64,000 nt of DNA from Companilactobacillus farciminis KCTC 3681 = DSM 20184 (GTDB lineage Bacteria; Bacillota; Bacilli; Lactobacillales; Lactobacillaceae), in assembly GCF_002706745.1 (NCBI RefSeq), contig NZ_CP017702.1:496001-560000 (forward strand), given 5' to 3'. This document shows, one piece after another, positions 31,928-42,100 of the stretch. Position 1 is the stretch's first letter; every line of letters begins with the position of its first letter. The position numbers and the translations under genes are program-made. The notes under the pieces were generated by a model. That model was not told where the DNA came from. It was given only the letters and a program-made list of their open reading frames with translations, and did not search any database.

Positions 31928-31944
31928 TAAATATAGGATCAAGT

Positions 31945-31978
31945 CTAGGTAGCTCACGAGCCCTAGGCTATTTTTTTT
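31945..31978 (+). terminator. Terminator of the RHH-SPFH operon
   Basis: CTAGG/CCTAG and GCT/AGC nest around a CACG loop, then GCTA and eight T residues. Confidence 0.7.
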
Positions 31979-32001
31979 GCAATCATATTCAAAACAAATC
32001 C

Positions 32002-32613
<612 letters not shown>

Positions 32614-32664
32614 CGTGTTAGAATGATATACAGAGTTGTATATCATTTTTTTGTGGAGAAAATT

Positions 32665-33174
32665 ATGCCGAAGAAACGAATTTTACCATACGTATTATTA
32701 GGATTGATCAACAATAAGAAGAGGTTGTCAGGATATCAAATCAGCCAAGAGTTCAAACATGAAGTTGGCGATTTTTGGCATGCCTCACACAGTCAGATTT
32801 ATCCAGAACTCGCTCGAATGAAAGAAGACAACTGGGTCACTGACGAAGAAGAGGGCAAGGCTACTTATTATACGTTGACGACAACGGGTCACGAAGTATT
32901 GCGCAATTGGATGCGAGAACCACTCGATGGCAATGAAGAATTGTTCTCATTAAAGCTATATTTTATAAATGATGCGACTGATCCATTGTTGAAAGAATTG
33001 TTGGAACAAGAATTGAAGCTCAAACAAGATAAATATGAATACTTACAAGGGCGATTGAGAAAGGTTTTCACAGACAAAGAAGAAATTAAAGCAAATTTTG
33101 GCCATTATTTGATTTTAACGCGGGCTATCGAACGTGAAAAAAATCATATCGAATGGTTGAAAAATAGATTGTAA
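32665..33174 (+). CDS. padR: PadR-family regulator of phenolic acid decarboxylase
   Basis: A 169-residue PadR (s2-type, with C-terminal Vir_act_alpha-like domain). The winged helix spans residues 1-85 (LPYVLLGLINNKKRLSGYQISQEFKHEVGDFWHASHSQIYPELARM, then the wing). The rest is helical and mediates dimerisation. It lies 51 bp after padA in the same operon and should repress it through the two operators at 32010 and 32036. The start at 32665 follows GTGGAGAA; an upstream in-frame ATG has no ribosome site. Confidence 0.9.
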   Translation: MPKKRILPYVLLGLINNKKRLSGYQISQEFKHEVGDFWHASHSQIYPELARMKEDNWVTDEEEGKATYYTLTTTGHEVLRNWMREPLDGNEELFSLKLYFINDATDPLLKELLEQELKLKQDKYEYLQGRLRKVFTDKEEIKANFGHYLILTRAIEREKNHIEWLKNRL

Positions 33175-33176
33175 AG

Positions 33177-33208
33177 AGTTCATCAAATGATTGATGGGCT
33201 TTTTTTTA
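33177..33208 (+). terminator. Terminator of padA-padR
   Basis: AGTTCATCAA pairs with TTGATGGGCT (two wobble pairs) around ATGA, then eight T residues. Confidence 0.8.
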
Positions 33209-33356
33209 TAAAATTTTGCTGTTTAGTATAGGAATTTATGTTTAAATAAGGAATGTGTGGAATAATTAGTAGGATGCCTATTCCAATTGTTAATATTTTT
33301 ATGATTTCTAATATTTTCCTTCATAGAATAAAATTTCAAACTGCCATTGTTAGGAA

Positions 33357-33384
33357 TTGCCAAGAAGACTATACTTTTTATATA
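33357..33384 (+). promoter_or_regulatory. Candidate promoter of the EPS operon
   Basis: TTGCCA, a 16-nt spacer and TATATA lie about 80 nt before the first EPS gene. The rest of the 33209-33466 gap is AT-rich and shows nothing else firm. Confidence 0.35.
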
Positions 33385-33466
33385 ACAAATATTAGGCACA
33401 AAATACAAAATATATATCTTAGTATATATGGTATGAAGGATTTATTTACATTTTTCGGAGGATATA

Positions 33467-34243
33467 GTGGGATCAGAACAAACTATTAGTATGCTACAAA
33501 TTTGGGGCATATTGCGTAAACATTTTCGTGCAATTTTAGGAACTACCATCGTTGTCTTTGCGGCTTCGGTGTTCGTAACTTTCTTCGTTATGACGCCTAA
33601 GTACAGTGCAACGACTGAGATTTTGGTCAATCGTAAACTTTCAGCTGACATGCAAGGGGCACAATTTCAACAAGTTCAAGCTGATGTACAGATGATCAGT
33701 ACTTACAAGGACATCATTACTAGTCCAACTGTTTTGAAGAGTGTTAATAAGGAAATCAAGCAATATCCAGGCTATCCTGGTTCAATTGGTGCTTTGAAAG
33801 ATTCCTTATCAATCAGTAATTCTCAAAACTCACAAGTATTCTCAGTGACAGCTAAGTCAGAAGACCCAGGAACAGCGGCCGCAATCGCTAATTCCACAGC
33901 TAAAGTTTTCAAGAAAAAAGTCGTTAAGATTATGAGTATCAACAACGTCTCAATCGTCTCTGATGCGGCAGTCAATCACAAGCCCGTCAGTCCGAGAAAG
34001 ACTTTGAACCTCTTAGCAGGAATCGTCTTAGGATTACTACTTGGAATCGCCTTAGCCTTTATTCGTGAAATTACGGATAAGACAGTTACAACAGAAGACT
34101 TTTTGACTGGCGATTTAGGATTAACTAGTTTAGGGATAGTTAATGAAATCGACCAAAAAGATATTGAAAAGACTGCTGAAACTAGAAGAATTCGTGCAAA
34201 AACTACTCGTGGCAACAATTCAGAAAGTCACAGAAGGGTCTAG
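33467..34243 (+). CDS. wzd: EPS chain-length/kinase-activator protein (Wzz, CpsC type)
   Basis: A 258-residue protein with two membrane helices (about 20-42 and 175-198) bracketing an extracellular Wzz domain, PKYSATTEILVNRK at its start and the proline-rich PVSPRKTLNLLAGIVLGLLLG before the second helix. In Gram-positives such proteins set polymer length and activate the cytosolic tyrosine kinase encoded next. Translation starts at a GTG behind GGAGG. It opens the EPS operon. Confidence 0.87.
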   Translation: MGSEQTISMLQIWGILRKHFRAILGTTIVVFAASVFVTFFVMTPKYSATTEILVNRKLSADMQGAQFQQVQADVQMISTYKDIITSPTVLKSVNKEIKQYPGYPGSIGALKDSLSISNSQNSQVFSVTAKSEDPGTAAAIANSTAKVFKKKVVKIMSINNVSIVSDAAVNHKPVSPRKTLNLLAGIVLGLLLGIALAFIREITDKTVTTEDFLTGDLGLTSLGIVNEIDQKDIEKTAETRRIRAKTTRGNNSESHRRV

Positions 34244-34999
34244 GTGAAGATGAAATTATTTAAAGGCAAGAGAAAAAAACTAGACAATTACAGTTTGAAA
34301 CACGGTGTCGGCTTGATCAGTTATGACGACCCTACAAGTACAGTGTCAGAACAATTCAAGACGATTAGAACAAACATTCAATTCTCATCAGTTGATAAGA
34401 AATTGAAGTCGATTTTGTTCACTTCTTCAGCACCATCAGAAGGTAAGTCAACGGTTAGTAACAATGTGGCGGTTACTTGGGCTAAACAAGGTGACAAAGT
34501 TATCTTGATCGATGCTGATTTACGTCGTCCAACGATGCACAAGACTTTTAACCTCAGCAATAAGTTTGGATTGTCAAATTACCTATTAGGTAACGCTGAA
34601 TTAGAAGATGTCGTTCAAAAGACAATGGTCGACAACTTGTACGTTATTACTAGTGGACCAATTCCACCTAATCCGTCAGAACTACTCGGTAGTATGCGAA
34701 CAAAGGACTTACTAGTTCGTTTAGCTGACAAATTCGACTTGTTGATACTTGATGCACCACCAGCTAACTCAGTTACTGATGCACAAGTATTGGCTACAAA
34801 AGTCGACGGAGTTATTTTAGTAATTCCTCAGGGAATCGCTGAAAAATCTGGTGTCGCTCATGCACAACAAGCACTAGAAACTGTCCACGCTAATATCTTA
34901 GGATTTGTGATGAATCGTGTCATAAGAGAAAGTACCGGCTACTACGGTGGCTATTACGGTGGTCACTATGGCGGCTATTACGGAGCTGATAAAAAATGA
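34244..34999 (+). CDS. wze: EPS tyrosine-protein kinase (BY-kinase, CpsD type)
   Basis: A 251-residue BY-kinase. Walker A is SSAPSEGKST (61-70), Walker A' is LIDADLRRP (88-96) and Walker B is LLILDAPP. The C terminus is a tyrosine cluster, YYGGYYGGHYGGYYG, the autophosphorylation tail. It controls polymer export together with Wzd and the phosphatase. The GTG at 34244 directly follows the stop of the previous gene; an ATG six bases later is the alternative start. Confidence 0.92.
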   Translation: MKMKLFKGKRKKLDNYSLKHGVGLISYDDPTSTVSEQFKTIRTNIQFSSVDKKLKSILFTSSAPSEGKSTVSNNVAVTWAKQGDKVILIDADLRRPTMHKTFNLSNKFGLSNYLLGNAELEDVVQKTMVDNLYVITSGPIPPNPSELLGSMRTKDLLVRLADKFDLLILDAPPANSVTDAQVLATKVDGVILVIPQGIAEKSGVAHAQQALETVHANILGFVMNRVIRESTGYYGGYYGGHYGGYYGADKK

Positions 35000-35781
35000 A
35001 ACTAATTGATTTGCATTGCCATATTTTGCCAGGAGTTGATGATGGATCTAAAGACTTACAAATGTCGCTAGATTTGGCGAAAGTAGCTGTGAGTCAAGGA
35101 ATCAGTCATATTTTATTAACACCGCATCATATGGATGGAACTTATACCAACCACAGTCAAGATGTCGTTAGTCAAACGGCTTATTTTCAAAACGCTTTGG
35201 AAATAAATCGGATACCTCTAAAAGTCTTTCCGGGGCAGGAAGTACATCTGACTGGAGATTTAACCAGAGCAATTGCAATCGGTGACGTACTATTTATGGA
35301 TGAAACACGTCGTTACCTATTGCTAGAGTTACCTCATGACAGTGTGCCGGAGTATACGACTGACATGTTGTTTGATGTAATCACTCGCGGTATCACGCCA
35401 GTATTGGCCCATCCAGAAAGAAACGCGGGATTTCAAAAAGATCCAGATAAATTATATGAATTTGTAAAAATGGGCTGCTTGACTCAATTGACAGCCAGCA
35501 GCTACGTTGGAGTCTTTGGTTCAAAGGTTCAACGGTTAACAGAAAAAATGGTCAAAGCCAATCTCGGTTATACCTTTGCTTCTGATGCCCACAACTTTGA
35601 GGGGAGAAGGTTCTTGATGAAAGAAGCCTTCAGCAAGTTAGTGGAAGAAGGAGGACAAGAAAAAGCTGAACTGTTCAATGAAAATGCTAAAAATATCATC
35701 AATGGCGATGATGTGGCAGATATGGACAGCCAGAAGATTTCTGAAATGTTTAAGAAGAAGAAGAGATTTTGGTTATTTTAG
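34996..35781 (+). CDS. wzh: EPS tyrosine-protein phosphatase (PHP type, CpsB/YwqE)
   Basis: A 261-residue manganese-dependent PHP-family phosphatase. Metal-binding motifs are visible as DLHCHILPGVDDG, LLTPHHMDGTY, LAHPERN and FASDAHNFEGR. It removes phosphate from the tyrosine tail of the kinase encoded by the preceding gene. Its ATG overlaps the kinase stop by 4 bp, so the two are translationally coupled. Confidence 0.92.
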   Translation: MKLIDLHCHILPGVDDGSKDLQMSLDLAKVAVSQGISHILLTPHHMDGTYTNHSQDVVSQTAYFQNALEINRIPLKVFPGQEVHLTGDLTRAIAIGDVLFMDETRRYLLLELPHDSVPEYTTDMLFDVITRGITPVLAHPERNAGFQKDPDKLYEFVKMGCLTQLTASSYVGVFGSKVQRLTEKMVKANLGYTFASDAHNFEGRRFLMKEAFSKLVEEGGQEKAELFNENAKNIINGDDVADMDSQKISEMFKKKKRFWLF

Positions 35782-35813
35782 GATAAATAATATATATGAG
35801 GGGGGAAATCTAA

Positions 35814-36479
35814 ATGATAGAGTCTGACAGTGTACACAATAAAGAAATAGCACTTACAAAGCGTTGGTCACTTTATCTAATCAATAAGAGAATATTTGAC
35901 ATCGTTATTTCATTAATTGCATTATTACTCTCAAGCCCCGTTTATTTGATTGTTTGGATTATTAATAAATTTAGTAAATCTAATAGAGGACCATTGTTGT
36001 ACAAACAAATCAGAATGGGACAGTATGGTCGAAAGTTTGGAATGTATAAATTTCGATCAATGGTTGTCGGTGCTGAGGAAAAACTTAAGAATAATGAAGA
36101 ATTGTATAAGAGATATGTGGAGAATAATTATAAATTAAAACCTAATGAGGATCCACGTATTACTAGATTTGGTCGATTTTTGAGAAAATCTTCAATTGAT
36201 GAAATTCCGCAGTTTATTAATATTCTTAAAGGTGATATGAGTTTAGTTGGTCCACGTCCGGTTATTGAGGAAGAATTGAAAGAATATGATAGCTATAAGC
36301 TTCTTTCAGTAAAACCTGGAGCAATGGGATTGTGGCAAGCATCTGGCAGAAGTCAGGTTGGCTATCCGGAAAGAGCTAACATTGAAATGAAGTATATTGA
36401 TGAGGCTAATATGCTATTAGATTTAAAAATCATATTTGGTAACTTCATTAGTATATTTAAAGGTAAGGGAGCATATTGA
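35814..36479 (+). CDS. Priming glycosyltransferase (undecaprenyl-phosphate sugar phosphotransferase)
   Basis: A 221-residue member of the bacterial sugar transferase family: one N-terminal membrane helix (about 28-50), then GPLLYKQIRMGQYGRKFGMYKFRSMVVGAEE, RITRFGRFLRKSSIDEIPQFINILKGDMSLVGPRPV and LSVKPGAMGLWQASGR. It transfers the first sugar phosphate, usually galactose- or glucose-1-phosphate, to undecaprenyl phosphate and so starts repeat-unit assembly. It is the last conserved gene before the variable EPS region. The ribosome site is GAGGGGGG. Confidence 0.92.
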   Translation: MIESDSVHNKEIALTKRWSLYLINKRIFDIVISLIALLLSSPVYLIVWIINKFSKSNRGPLLYKQIRMGQYGRKFGMYKFRSMVVGAEEKLKNNEELYKRYVENNYKLKPNEDPRITRFGRFLRKSSIDEIPQFINILKGDMSLVGPRPVIEEELKEYDSYKLLSVKPGAMGLWQASGRSQVGYPERANIEMKYIDEANMLLDLKIIFGNFISIFKGKGAY

Positions 36480-36510
36480 TATAACTTAGTTAAATAAAAC
36501 TCAGTATATA

Positions 36511-36554
36511 AAAACGGAAAATCCTATGAGTTTTCATAGAATTTTCCGTATTTT
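36511..36554. terminator. Bidirectional terminator inside the EPS locus
   Basis: ACGGAAAAT/ATTTTCCGT and CTATGA/TCATAG form a long stem with A and T runs at its feet. It separates the priming transferase from the opposed GT14 gene. Confidence 0.75.
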
Positions 36555-36559
36555 AAATA

Positions 36560-37510
36560 TTAAATAGTTTTTTGACCCTTACAGATAAAAGTTATCTTTT
36601 CTTTTAATTTAGGAGAAGATTCTAAATTAAATTTTCTTGAAAATAAATGACCTAACTCTCGGGCTCTTTGAATTGTATTTAAGTCATTATCGGTCCATGT
36701 GTAAGGAGATCCGTCCCACCAATTTATATATCGGAGATTCCCTTGAAGTTCTTCAGGTTTATCATGGCTTGGCGTGTTATAAAATATCATATTTTTGTAT
36801 TTCTGATTGTTGAATAAAATGGTAGGAACAAATAATTCATCACATAAAAAGGAATCTTTGAAAATATCATAAATTTCATAGTGTTTACTTAAAATGTAGT
36901 TCACAGCATCCTCATTTAAGCTTATCCAGTTGGAAGAATAGCCGATTTTGGGCAATGATTTTAGACGTCTAGCTGCAGTTCCATTTAAATTCTGATAGAT
37001 AAAATTAATATGTTCTAATAATTTGAAAAAGATACGTTCAAGTTTATGTGGATTTGAATGACTATAATATTTTATAAATTTGTAATGGTATTTTACTCTT
37101 GACATTATTTTATTTTTTTTAAAAGTTTCGAAGGGTACTATTGTTAAAAAAATTTTATTAGGATGTTTATCGAAAAAAGTATGGATGTAATTTTGATTTT
37201 GAATGGGAAGATCTTGTCCAGATAGTAAATGATAGTAACTATATGTTCCATGCTCGTTAGCTGCTTTGAATAATTCCATTTCAGCTTTTATTTGAGAATA
37301 ATCTCCCCAGGAGATGTCTTTGTCATGATAAATTTGAATGTAAGAATTTTTAGCTGACTTAAATAAAGAACTTTTGATTTCATCAGTTAACTTGGATTTC
37401 TTATCTATAAGGATAAAAATATCATTTCTATAGTCGTCAAGAAGTGATATTAAGAGTGATAATTGTTCGAATTTATTATGTGCGATTAGTAAGTAAGCGT
37501 GTTTTGACAT
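36560..37510 (-). CDS. Family-14-like beta-1,6-N-acetylglucosaminyltransferase
   Basis: A 316-residue protein of the core-2/I-branching (GT14) family: HAYLLIAHNKFEQLSLL at the N terminus, then SWGDYSQIKAEMELFKAA, YYHLLSGQDLPIQ and a C-terminal CDELFVPTILFNN segment. It would add a side-chain sugar to the EPS repeat unit. It is the only EPS gene on the minus strand, so it has its own promoter or was inserted separately. The start at MSKHAYL follows GGATGGGG. Its base composition is as AT-rich as the other variable EPS genes. Confidence 0.8.
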   Translation of the reverse strand: MSKHAYLLIAHNKFEQLSLLISLLDDYRNDIFILIDKKSKLTDEIKSSLFKSAKNSYIQIYHDKDISWGDYSQIKAEMELFKAANEHGTYSYYHLLSGQDLPIQNQNYIHTFFDKHPNKIFLTIVPFETFKKNKIMSRVKYHYKFIKYYSHSNPHKLERIFFKLLEHINFIYQNLNGTAARRLKSLPKIGYSSNWISLNEDAVNYILSKHYEIYDIFKDSFLCDELFVPTILFNNQKYKNMIFYNTPSHDKPEELQGNLRYINWWDGSPYTWTDNDLNTIQRARELGHLFSRKFNLESSPKLKEKITFICKGQKTI

Positions 37511-37645
37511 AAGCCCCATCCTTTGACGTATTGTTATTATATTGTAACATTTGTATTTCTAATTGGCGTTTTTATTGTTATTCATTAAGCTGAATAACGT
37601 TCTGCCTTTTTGTATTAAATCTATTTTAGTAGGTGAATTTTGTTT

Positions 37646-38686
37646 ATGAAAAAGATAGTGCATATAGTTGAATCATTCGGAGGAGGAGTATATTCTTACT
37701 TGTTGGATTTGACTTCAGGGTTAGTTGATGAGTATGAAGTATATATATTGTATGGGGTTAGAGATCAAACCCCAAAGGATTTAAAAAAACAATTTGATAA
37801 AAGAGTGAAATTAATAAAAATAAAAAATTTTACAAGAAATTTAAATGTAAAAAAAGATTTTAAAGCTTACCTAGAAATAAAACGGGAATTAAGGGAAATA
37901 AATCCGGATATTGTCCACTTCCATTCGTCTAAAGCTGGAGGAATTGGAAGAATAATCAAATATGATAAAAAGCAAAAACTGTTTTACACGCCGCATGGTT
38001 ATGCATTTTTAGATGAGTCTCAAAACAGTATAAAAAGTAAAATATATTTATTTGCTGAAAAACTTCTCGGTAAAAGAAATGTACTTACAATTGCATGTAG
38101 TAATGGTGAGTATTTGCAAAGTGAACGAGTAACTAAAAATTCAATATTTATTAATAACTCTGTAGATACTAACTTTTTGAAAAGATTTAAAAAAAATTAT
38201 TCTAACTCTGTAGATACAATTTTTACAATTGGGAGAATAAGTGAACAAAAGAATCCAAGGTTATTTAATGATATTGCTCGTAAAAATTTAAATAAAAAAT
38301 TCGTATGGATTGGAGATGGACCCCTAAGAAAAGAATTGGCATCTAGTAATATATTAGTAACAGGATGGATGTCACGAGAAGAAGTATTAAAAAAAATTCA
38401 ACCATATAAGTATTTTATATTGACTTCGAAATGGGAAGGATTACCGATTTCCTTGTTGGAATCCATGTATTTTTCTAAGATTTGTTTTGTGACGGACACT
38501 ACGGGTAATAGTGATGTTATAGATGATAATATTAATGGCTATTTATTCAAAACTACTAAAGAATTTGAGAAAAAATTTTATGAAAGAAAAGAGCTTAAGG
38601 AGGATCCACATACATATATTGTGAATCATTTTTCTAAAGATGAAATGATAAAAAAATATAAAAAAGTATATTCAAACGGAAAATGA
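37646..38686 (+). CDS. Glycosyltransferase family 4
   Basis: A 346-residue GT-B enzyme. It starts MKKIVHIVESFGGGVYSYLLDL, an acceptor-domain glycine loop, has VHFHSSKAGGIGR and TPHGYAF, and in the second half TIGRISEQKNPRLF and SKWEGLPISLLESMY with the E-x7-E retaining motif. It should add a sugar to the EPS repeat unit from a nucleotide sugar. The start is ambiguous: ATG at 37646 is 10 nt after AGGTG, and an in-frame TTG at 37640 is closer. The sequence is markedly AT-rich. Confidence 0.87.
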   Translation: MKKIVHIVESFGGGVYSYLLDLTSGLVDEYEVYILYGVRDQTPKDLKKQFDKRVKLIKIKNFTRNLNVKKDFKAYLEIKRELREINPDIVHFHSSKAGGIGRIIKYDKKQKLFYTPHGYAFLDESQNSIKSKIYLFAEKLLGKRNVLTIACSNGEYLQSERVTKNSIFINNSVDTNFLKRFKKNYSNSVDTIFTIGRISEQKNPRLFNDIARKNLNKKFVWIGDGPLRKELASSNILVTGWMSREEVLKKIQPYKYFILTSKWEGLPISLLESMYFSKICFVTDTTGNSDVIDDNINGYLFKTTKEFEKKFYERKELKEDPHTYIVNHFSKDEMIKKYKKVYSNGK

Positions 38687-38724
38687 TTTTTTTTAAATAG
38701 TATTTAACGGCAAAGGAGCGTATA

Positions 38725-39696
38725 TTGAATAATTCAAAAGATCCGCTAGTTAGTATAATCGTCCCATCTTATAATAGTGAAGAATATATTTCTAAATGTA
38801 TTGATTCTTTGTTGAAACAAAGTTTTACAAATTTTGAAATAATAGCGATAGATGATGGTTCTCAAGATGACACGTTTAATAAATTGAAAAATTATTCCAA
38901 GAAAGATTCTAGAATTAAATGTGTAAGGGAAAAGAATAGTGGCAGAAGTGTCGCTAGAAACAATGGTCTCAGTAAATCTAGTGGTAAGTATGTAACTTTT
39001 GTTGATAGTGACGACTATGTCAGTTCTGAATATTTGGCACATTTAATTGATGGGATTACCTCTAATACAGAAATTGCAATGATAGACATAATTCCTGTAA
39101 ATGATGAAGGAATGATTCTCAATAATAGAAAACATTATGCCAGCAATATCTCTATTAGCAGATGCAAGGAAAGTATACGAAGAGTTTTACATCAGAAGCC
39201 GGATAATGAAATATGTGGGAAATTATTTAAAAGAGAACTTTTTGAGAATTTAGAGTTTCCTATTGGCAAAATATATGAGGATTTATATATGACGTTTGCT
39301 TTAATGTGTAAAGCAAAAAAAATTTCTTTTGTTGATTCACCTGACTATTTTTATGTTCAACGTAGTAATAATACAATGAACAGTGATTTTAATAAAAAAA
39401 ATATGGATATATTAGAAATGGGGGAAAAAGCAAGGAAGACGATACTTTGTAAGTATCCGGAGTTAGAAAATGATGTATCCAGCAAACTTTTTGCTGCATA
39501 TTCTAATGTATGGATGAAAATAAATAAAGATAAATATGAAAGGGAATATGGATTACTTTGGTCTGAAATTAAGAAAAATAGATCCAAGATACTCTTTACA
39601 AAAATTGAAAATAGAAATGTATTATTTGGAGTATATGCTAGTCTATTAGGAACCGATATATATAGAAATATATATAAAATTGTGAGAAAAAGATGA
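38725..39696 (+). CDS. Glycosyltransferase family 2
   Basis: A 323-residue GT-A enzyme. The catalytic domain covers residues 1-220: VSIIVPSYNSEEYISKCIDSLL, IAIDDGSQDDTF and the FVDSDDYVSSEYL DxD-type motif. The C terminus is basic. It should transfer one sugar during repeat-unit assembly. Translation starts at TTG behind AAAGGAG with 6-nt spacing. Confidence 0.87.
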   Translation: MNNSKDPLVSIIVPSYNSEEYISKCIDSLLKQSFTNFEIIAIDDGSQDDTFNKLKNYSKKDSRIKCVREKNSGRSVARNNGLSKSSGKYVTFVDSDDYVSSEYLAHLIDGITSNTEIAMIDIIPVNDEGMILNNRKHYASNISISRCKESIRRVLHQKPDNEICGKLFKRELFENLEFPIGKIYEDLYMTFALMCKAKKISFVDSPDYFYVQRSNNTMNSDFNKKNMDILEMGEKARKTILCKYPELENDVSSKLFAAYSNVWMKINKDKYEREYGLLWSEIKKNRSKILFTKIENRNVLFGVYASLLGTDIYRNIYKIVRKR

Positions 39697-39739
39697 GCAA
39701 TCTTTTTGTTATATGAACATATTTTATGAGGGGAATTAA

Positions 39740-40819
39740 ATGGAATTTTACTTTTTGCAATTGTCATTTTTTTTGATGTACAGTTTCTTTTTTTATTTTT
39801 TTAGAAGTAAAGAAATAATAAAATGGTATCTTTTTATTGCTTTTATGCATTTGTCTTTACTCATGGGACTTAGATCTTATCTAGTGGGGACTGACACGCA
39901 GTTATATATGAATTATTTTTTAAATCAAAATACGTCGTATAATTCTAATGGTGCATTAATATATAACATCTTTAGTAAGTTTATTTTTCAATTAGCAAAT
40001 GGGAATTATACCATCTTTATTTTACTAATGTCTGCACTATCTGTTTTCTTTTTTTTGGCATCTTTAATTAAATTAGAGAATGATTTTATAAGTGTTTTTC
40101 TATCAATATACATTTATATAACGTATTATTTTTATTTCGATAGTTTTAATATGCAGAGACAAATGCTTGCAGTTTCGATTGCAATGTATTCTGTGTGTTT
40201 ATTTATTGAGGGTAAAAATATAAAATCAGTATTGTTACTTTTATTAGCAATAGGAATACATAGTACAGCTTTTTTGGCATTAATAAACTTTTTCTTAGTA
40301 AGAGTAAAGAAGAATGGTAAATATTTAACATTACTCATTCTTTTTATGACGGTAATATTGTTCTCATATAACAAGATTCTAATGATATTTTCTATGTTTT
40401 TTAGTCATTATAATATGTATGTAAATTCGATGAATAATTCGTCTCTATCAGCGGGTGGAGGAGTTCTTTTCTTAGGTTCCTTTTTTATTCTAATATCTTT
40501 ATTATCCTTTTTTATGATTGATATAAAAAAAGATAACATCTTTGCTTTTACGTTGTTTTCTACAATTATGGGATCTATTTTTTATATAGTTGGTAGAAAC
40601 TCTCAATTAATAATTAGAATAGCAAACTATCTTTTGATTTTTGTACCTGTATTTATGCCTACTGCAATAAAGAAAATTTCGAATAAGTTTTTGGAAAAGA
40701 GATTGGTAGAATTATTTGGCATATTCATCATAATTCTAATTGGATTGGTAATTATGTACTATAAATTAGCTAATAATTTTTCTGGCGTTGTACCTTATTC
40801 AACTAGTTTTAAATTCTGA
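39740..40819 (+). CDS. EpsG-family EPS polymerase (Wzy-like)
   Basis: A 359-residue membrane protein with about nine or ten helices. The early GLRSYLVGTDTQLYMNYF motif (R-x3-VGTDT-x-Y) is the mark of the EpsG family, and FDSFNMQRQMLAVSIAMYS with GIHSTAFLALI further supports it. It should join repeat units on the outer face of the membrane. It lies among glycosyltransferases of the EPS operon. The ribosome site is GAGGGG. Confidence 0.83.
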   Translation: MEFYFLQLSFFLMYSFFFYFFRSKEIIKWYLFIAFMHLSLLMGLRSYLVGTDTQLYMNYFLNQNTSYNSNGALIYNIFSKFIFQLANGNYTIFILLMSALSVFFFLASLIKLENDFISVFLSIYIYITYYFYFDSFNMQRQMLAVSIAMYSVCLFIEGKNIKSVLLLLLAIGIHSTAFLALINFFLVRVKKNGKYLTLLILFMTVILFSYNKILMIFSMFFSHYNMYVNSMNNSSLSAGGGVLFLGSFFILISLLSFFMIDIKKDNIFAFTLFSTIMGSIFYIVGRNSQLIIRIANYLLIFVPVFMPTAIKKISNKFLEKRLVELFGIFIIILIGLVIMYYKLANNFSGVVPYSTSFKF

Positions 40820-40874
40820 AATAACTTATTATCAAAATTTATTAATATTTAAAGATGAATGAAGGAAAATTAAT

Positions 40875-41987
40875 ATGAAAAAAATTGTGGTTGTTGGTAT
40901 GACAAATAATCCAGGTGGAGTAGAAACTTATTTGATGAATTTCTTTGCAAGTATGCATAAGAAAAATGAAATTATTTTTATAAACGCAAATCCTTATTCA
41001 GAAATAGCATATCAAAGTGATATAGTTTCACGTGGTGGAAAAGTATTTATTGCTAAGGACAAATATTCTTTAAAACACTATATCGGAAGAACAAGAATTG
41101 CAAGAAGAATCTTGCGTAAAGTAAAAGCAGATATTGTATATGTGAATGCTTTAAGTGTTTATAGCGCATTTTGGGTAAAAGCAGCTAAAGATTTGGGATT
41201 ACCAGCAGTGTATCATTCGCATAATGATGCAATATTTAGAAATCGATTAGAATTAAAAAAAGCTGCCTCATTTTTTCTAAAGCCCTATAATCAAAGAATA
41301 TTAAAATATGCTACATGTCTGTCCGTATCTAGAGATGCTAGTAAGTTCATGTTTAATAATACTAATGCGACTATTGTTTATAACGCAATAGATATAGATA
41401 AATGGAAAATTAATCAATTAGAGAGAGCAAAGGTACGTAATAAATTTGGGTTTAAAGATAATCAAAAAGTTATTATTATTGTTTCAAGATTATCCAAGCA
41501 GAAGAATGTTCTCAGAGCTATAAGAATTTTAAAAAAGGTTATTGACTATGATGAAACTTATAGATGCTTGATAGTAGGGAATGGGATTTTAAGAGATGTT
41601 GTTATTGATGAAATAAAGAAATATCAACTGGAAAAATATGTTCAATTACTTGGGAAAAGAAATGATATTCCATGTTTAATGAGTGGCAGTGACATATTAT
41701 TACTTCCCTCATTATATGAGGGATTACCCTTTGTGGTAATTGAAGCACAGGGATCTGGATTGCCAATAATTGCCTCTAAGGATGTTATTCCTAAAGTAGC
41801 TGATGTTACTAAATCGATTTTGGAGGTTTCTTTAGATAAATCGGATGATTTTTGGGCAGATGAAATAAGAAATATGAAATTAAATTCAATGTCCAAGAGA
41901 GAGAATATGAATCAGAAAGTAGGCAGATCATATTTCTCCAAGAAATATTATGATAAAAAAATAAAAATGATTTTTGATGGTTTATAG
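40875..41987 (+). CDS. Glycosyltransferase family 4
   Basis: A 370-residue GT-B enzyme: KKIVVVGMTNNPGGVETYLMNFF at the N terminus, VYHSHNDAIF, VYNAIDIDKW, then IIIVSRLSKQKNVLRAI and LLLPSLYEGLPFVVIEAQGSGLPIIAS, the E-x7-E donor-binding motif. It should add a hexose to the EPS repeat unit. It is preceded by GAAGGAAAA. The neighbours are EPS polymerase and another glycosyltransferase. Confidence 0.88.
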   Translation: MKKIVVVGMTNNPGGVETYLMNFFASMHKKNEIIFINANPYSEIAYQSDIVSRGGKVFIAKDKYSLKHYIGRTRIARRILRKVKADIVYVNALSVYSAFWVKAAKDLGLPAVYHSHNDAIFRNRLELKKAASFFLKPYNQRILKYATCLSVSRDASKFMFNNTNATIVYNAIDIDKWKINQLERAKVRNKFGFKDNQKVIIIVSRLSKQKNVLRAIRILKKVIDYDETYRCLIVGNGILRDVVIDEIKKYQLEKYVQLLGKRNDIPCLMSGSDILLLPSLYEGLPFVVIEAQGSGLPIIASKDVIPKVADVTKSILEVSLDKSDDFWADEIRNMKLNSMSKRENMNQKVGRSYFSKKYYDKKIKMIFDGL

Positions 41988-42100
41988 AAATGTTTTGTAA
42001 AAATCAAAAGATGAATATTTTATAGTGAAATTTTTATTGAACTTATGACATTAATTAATCTCATAAAGTCAATATTATAATTAGATTAGAAGGAGAAATT

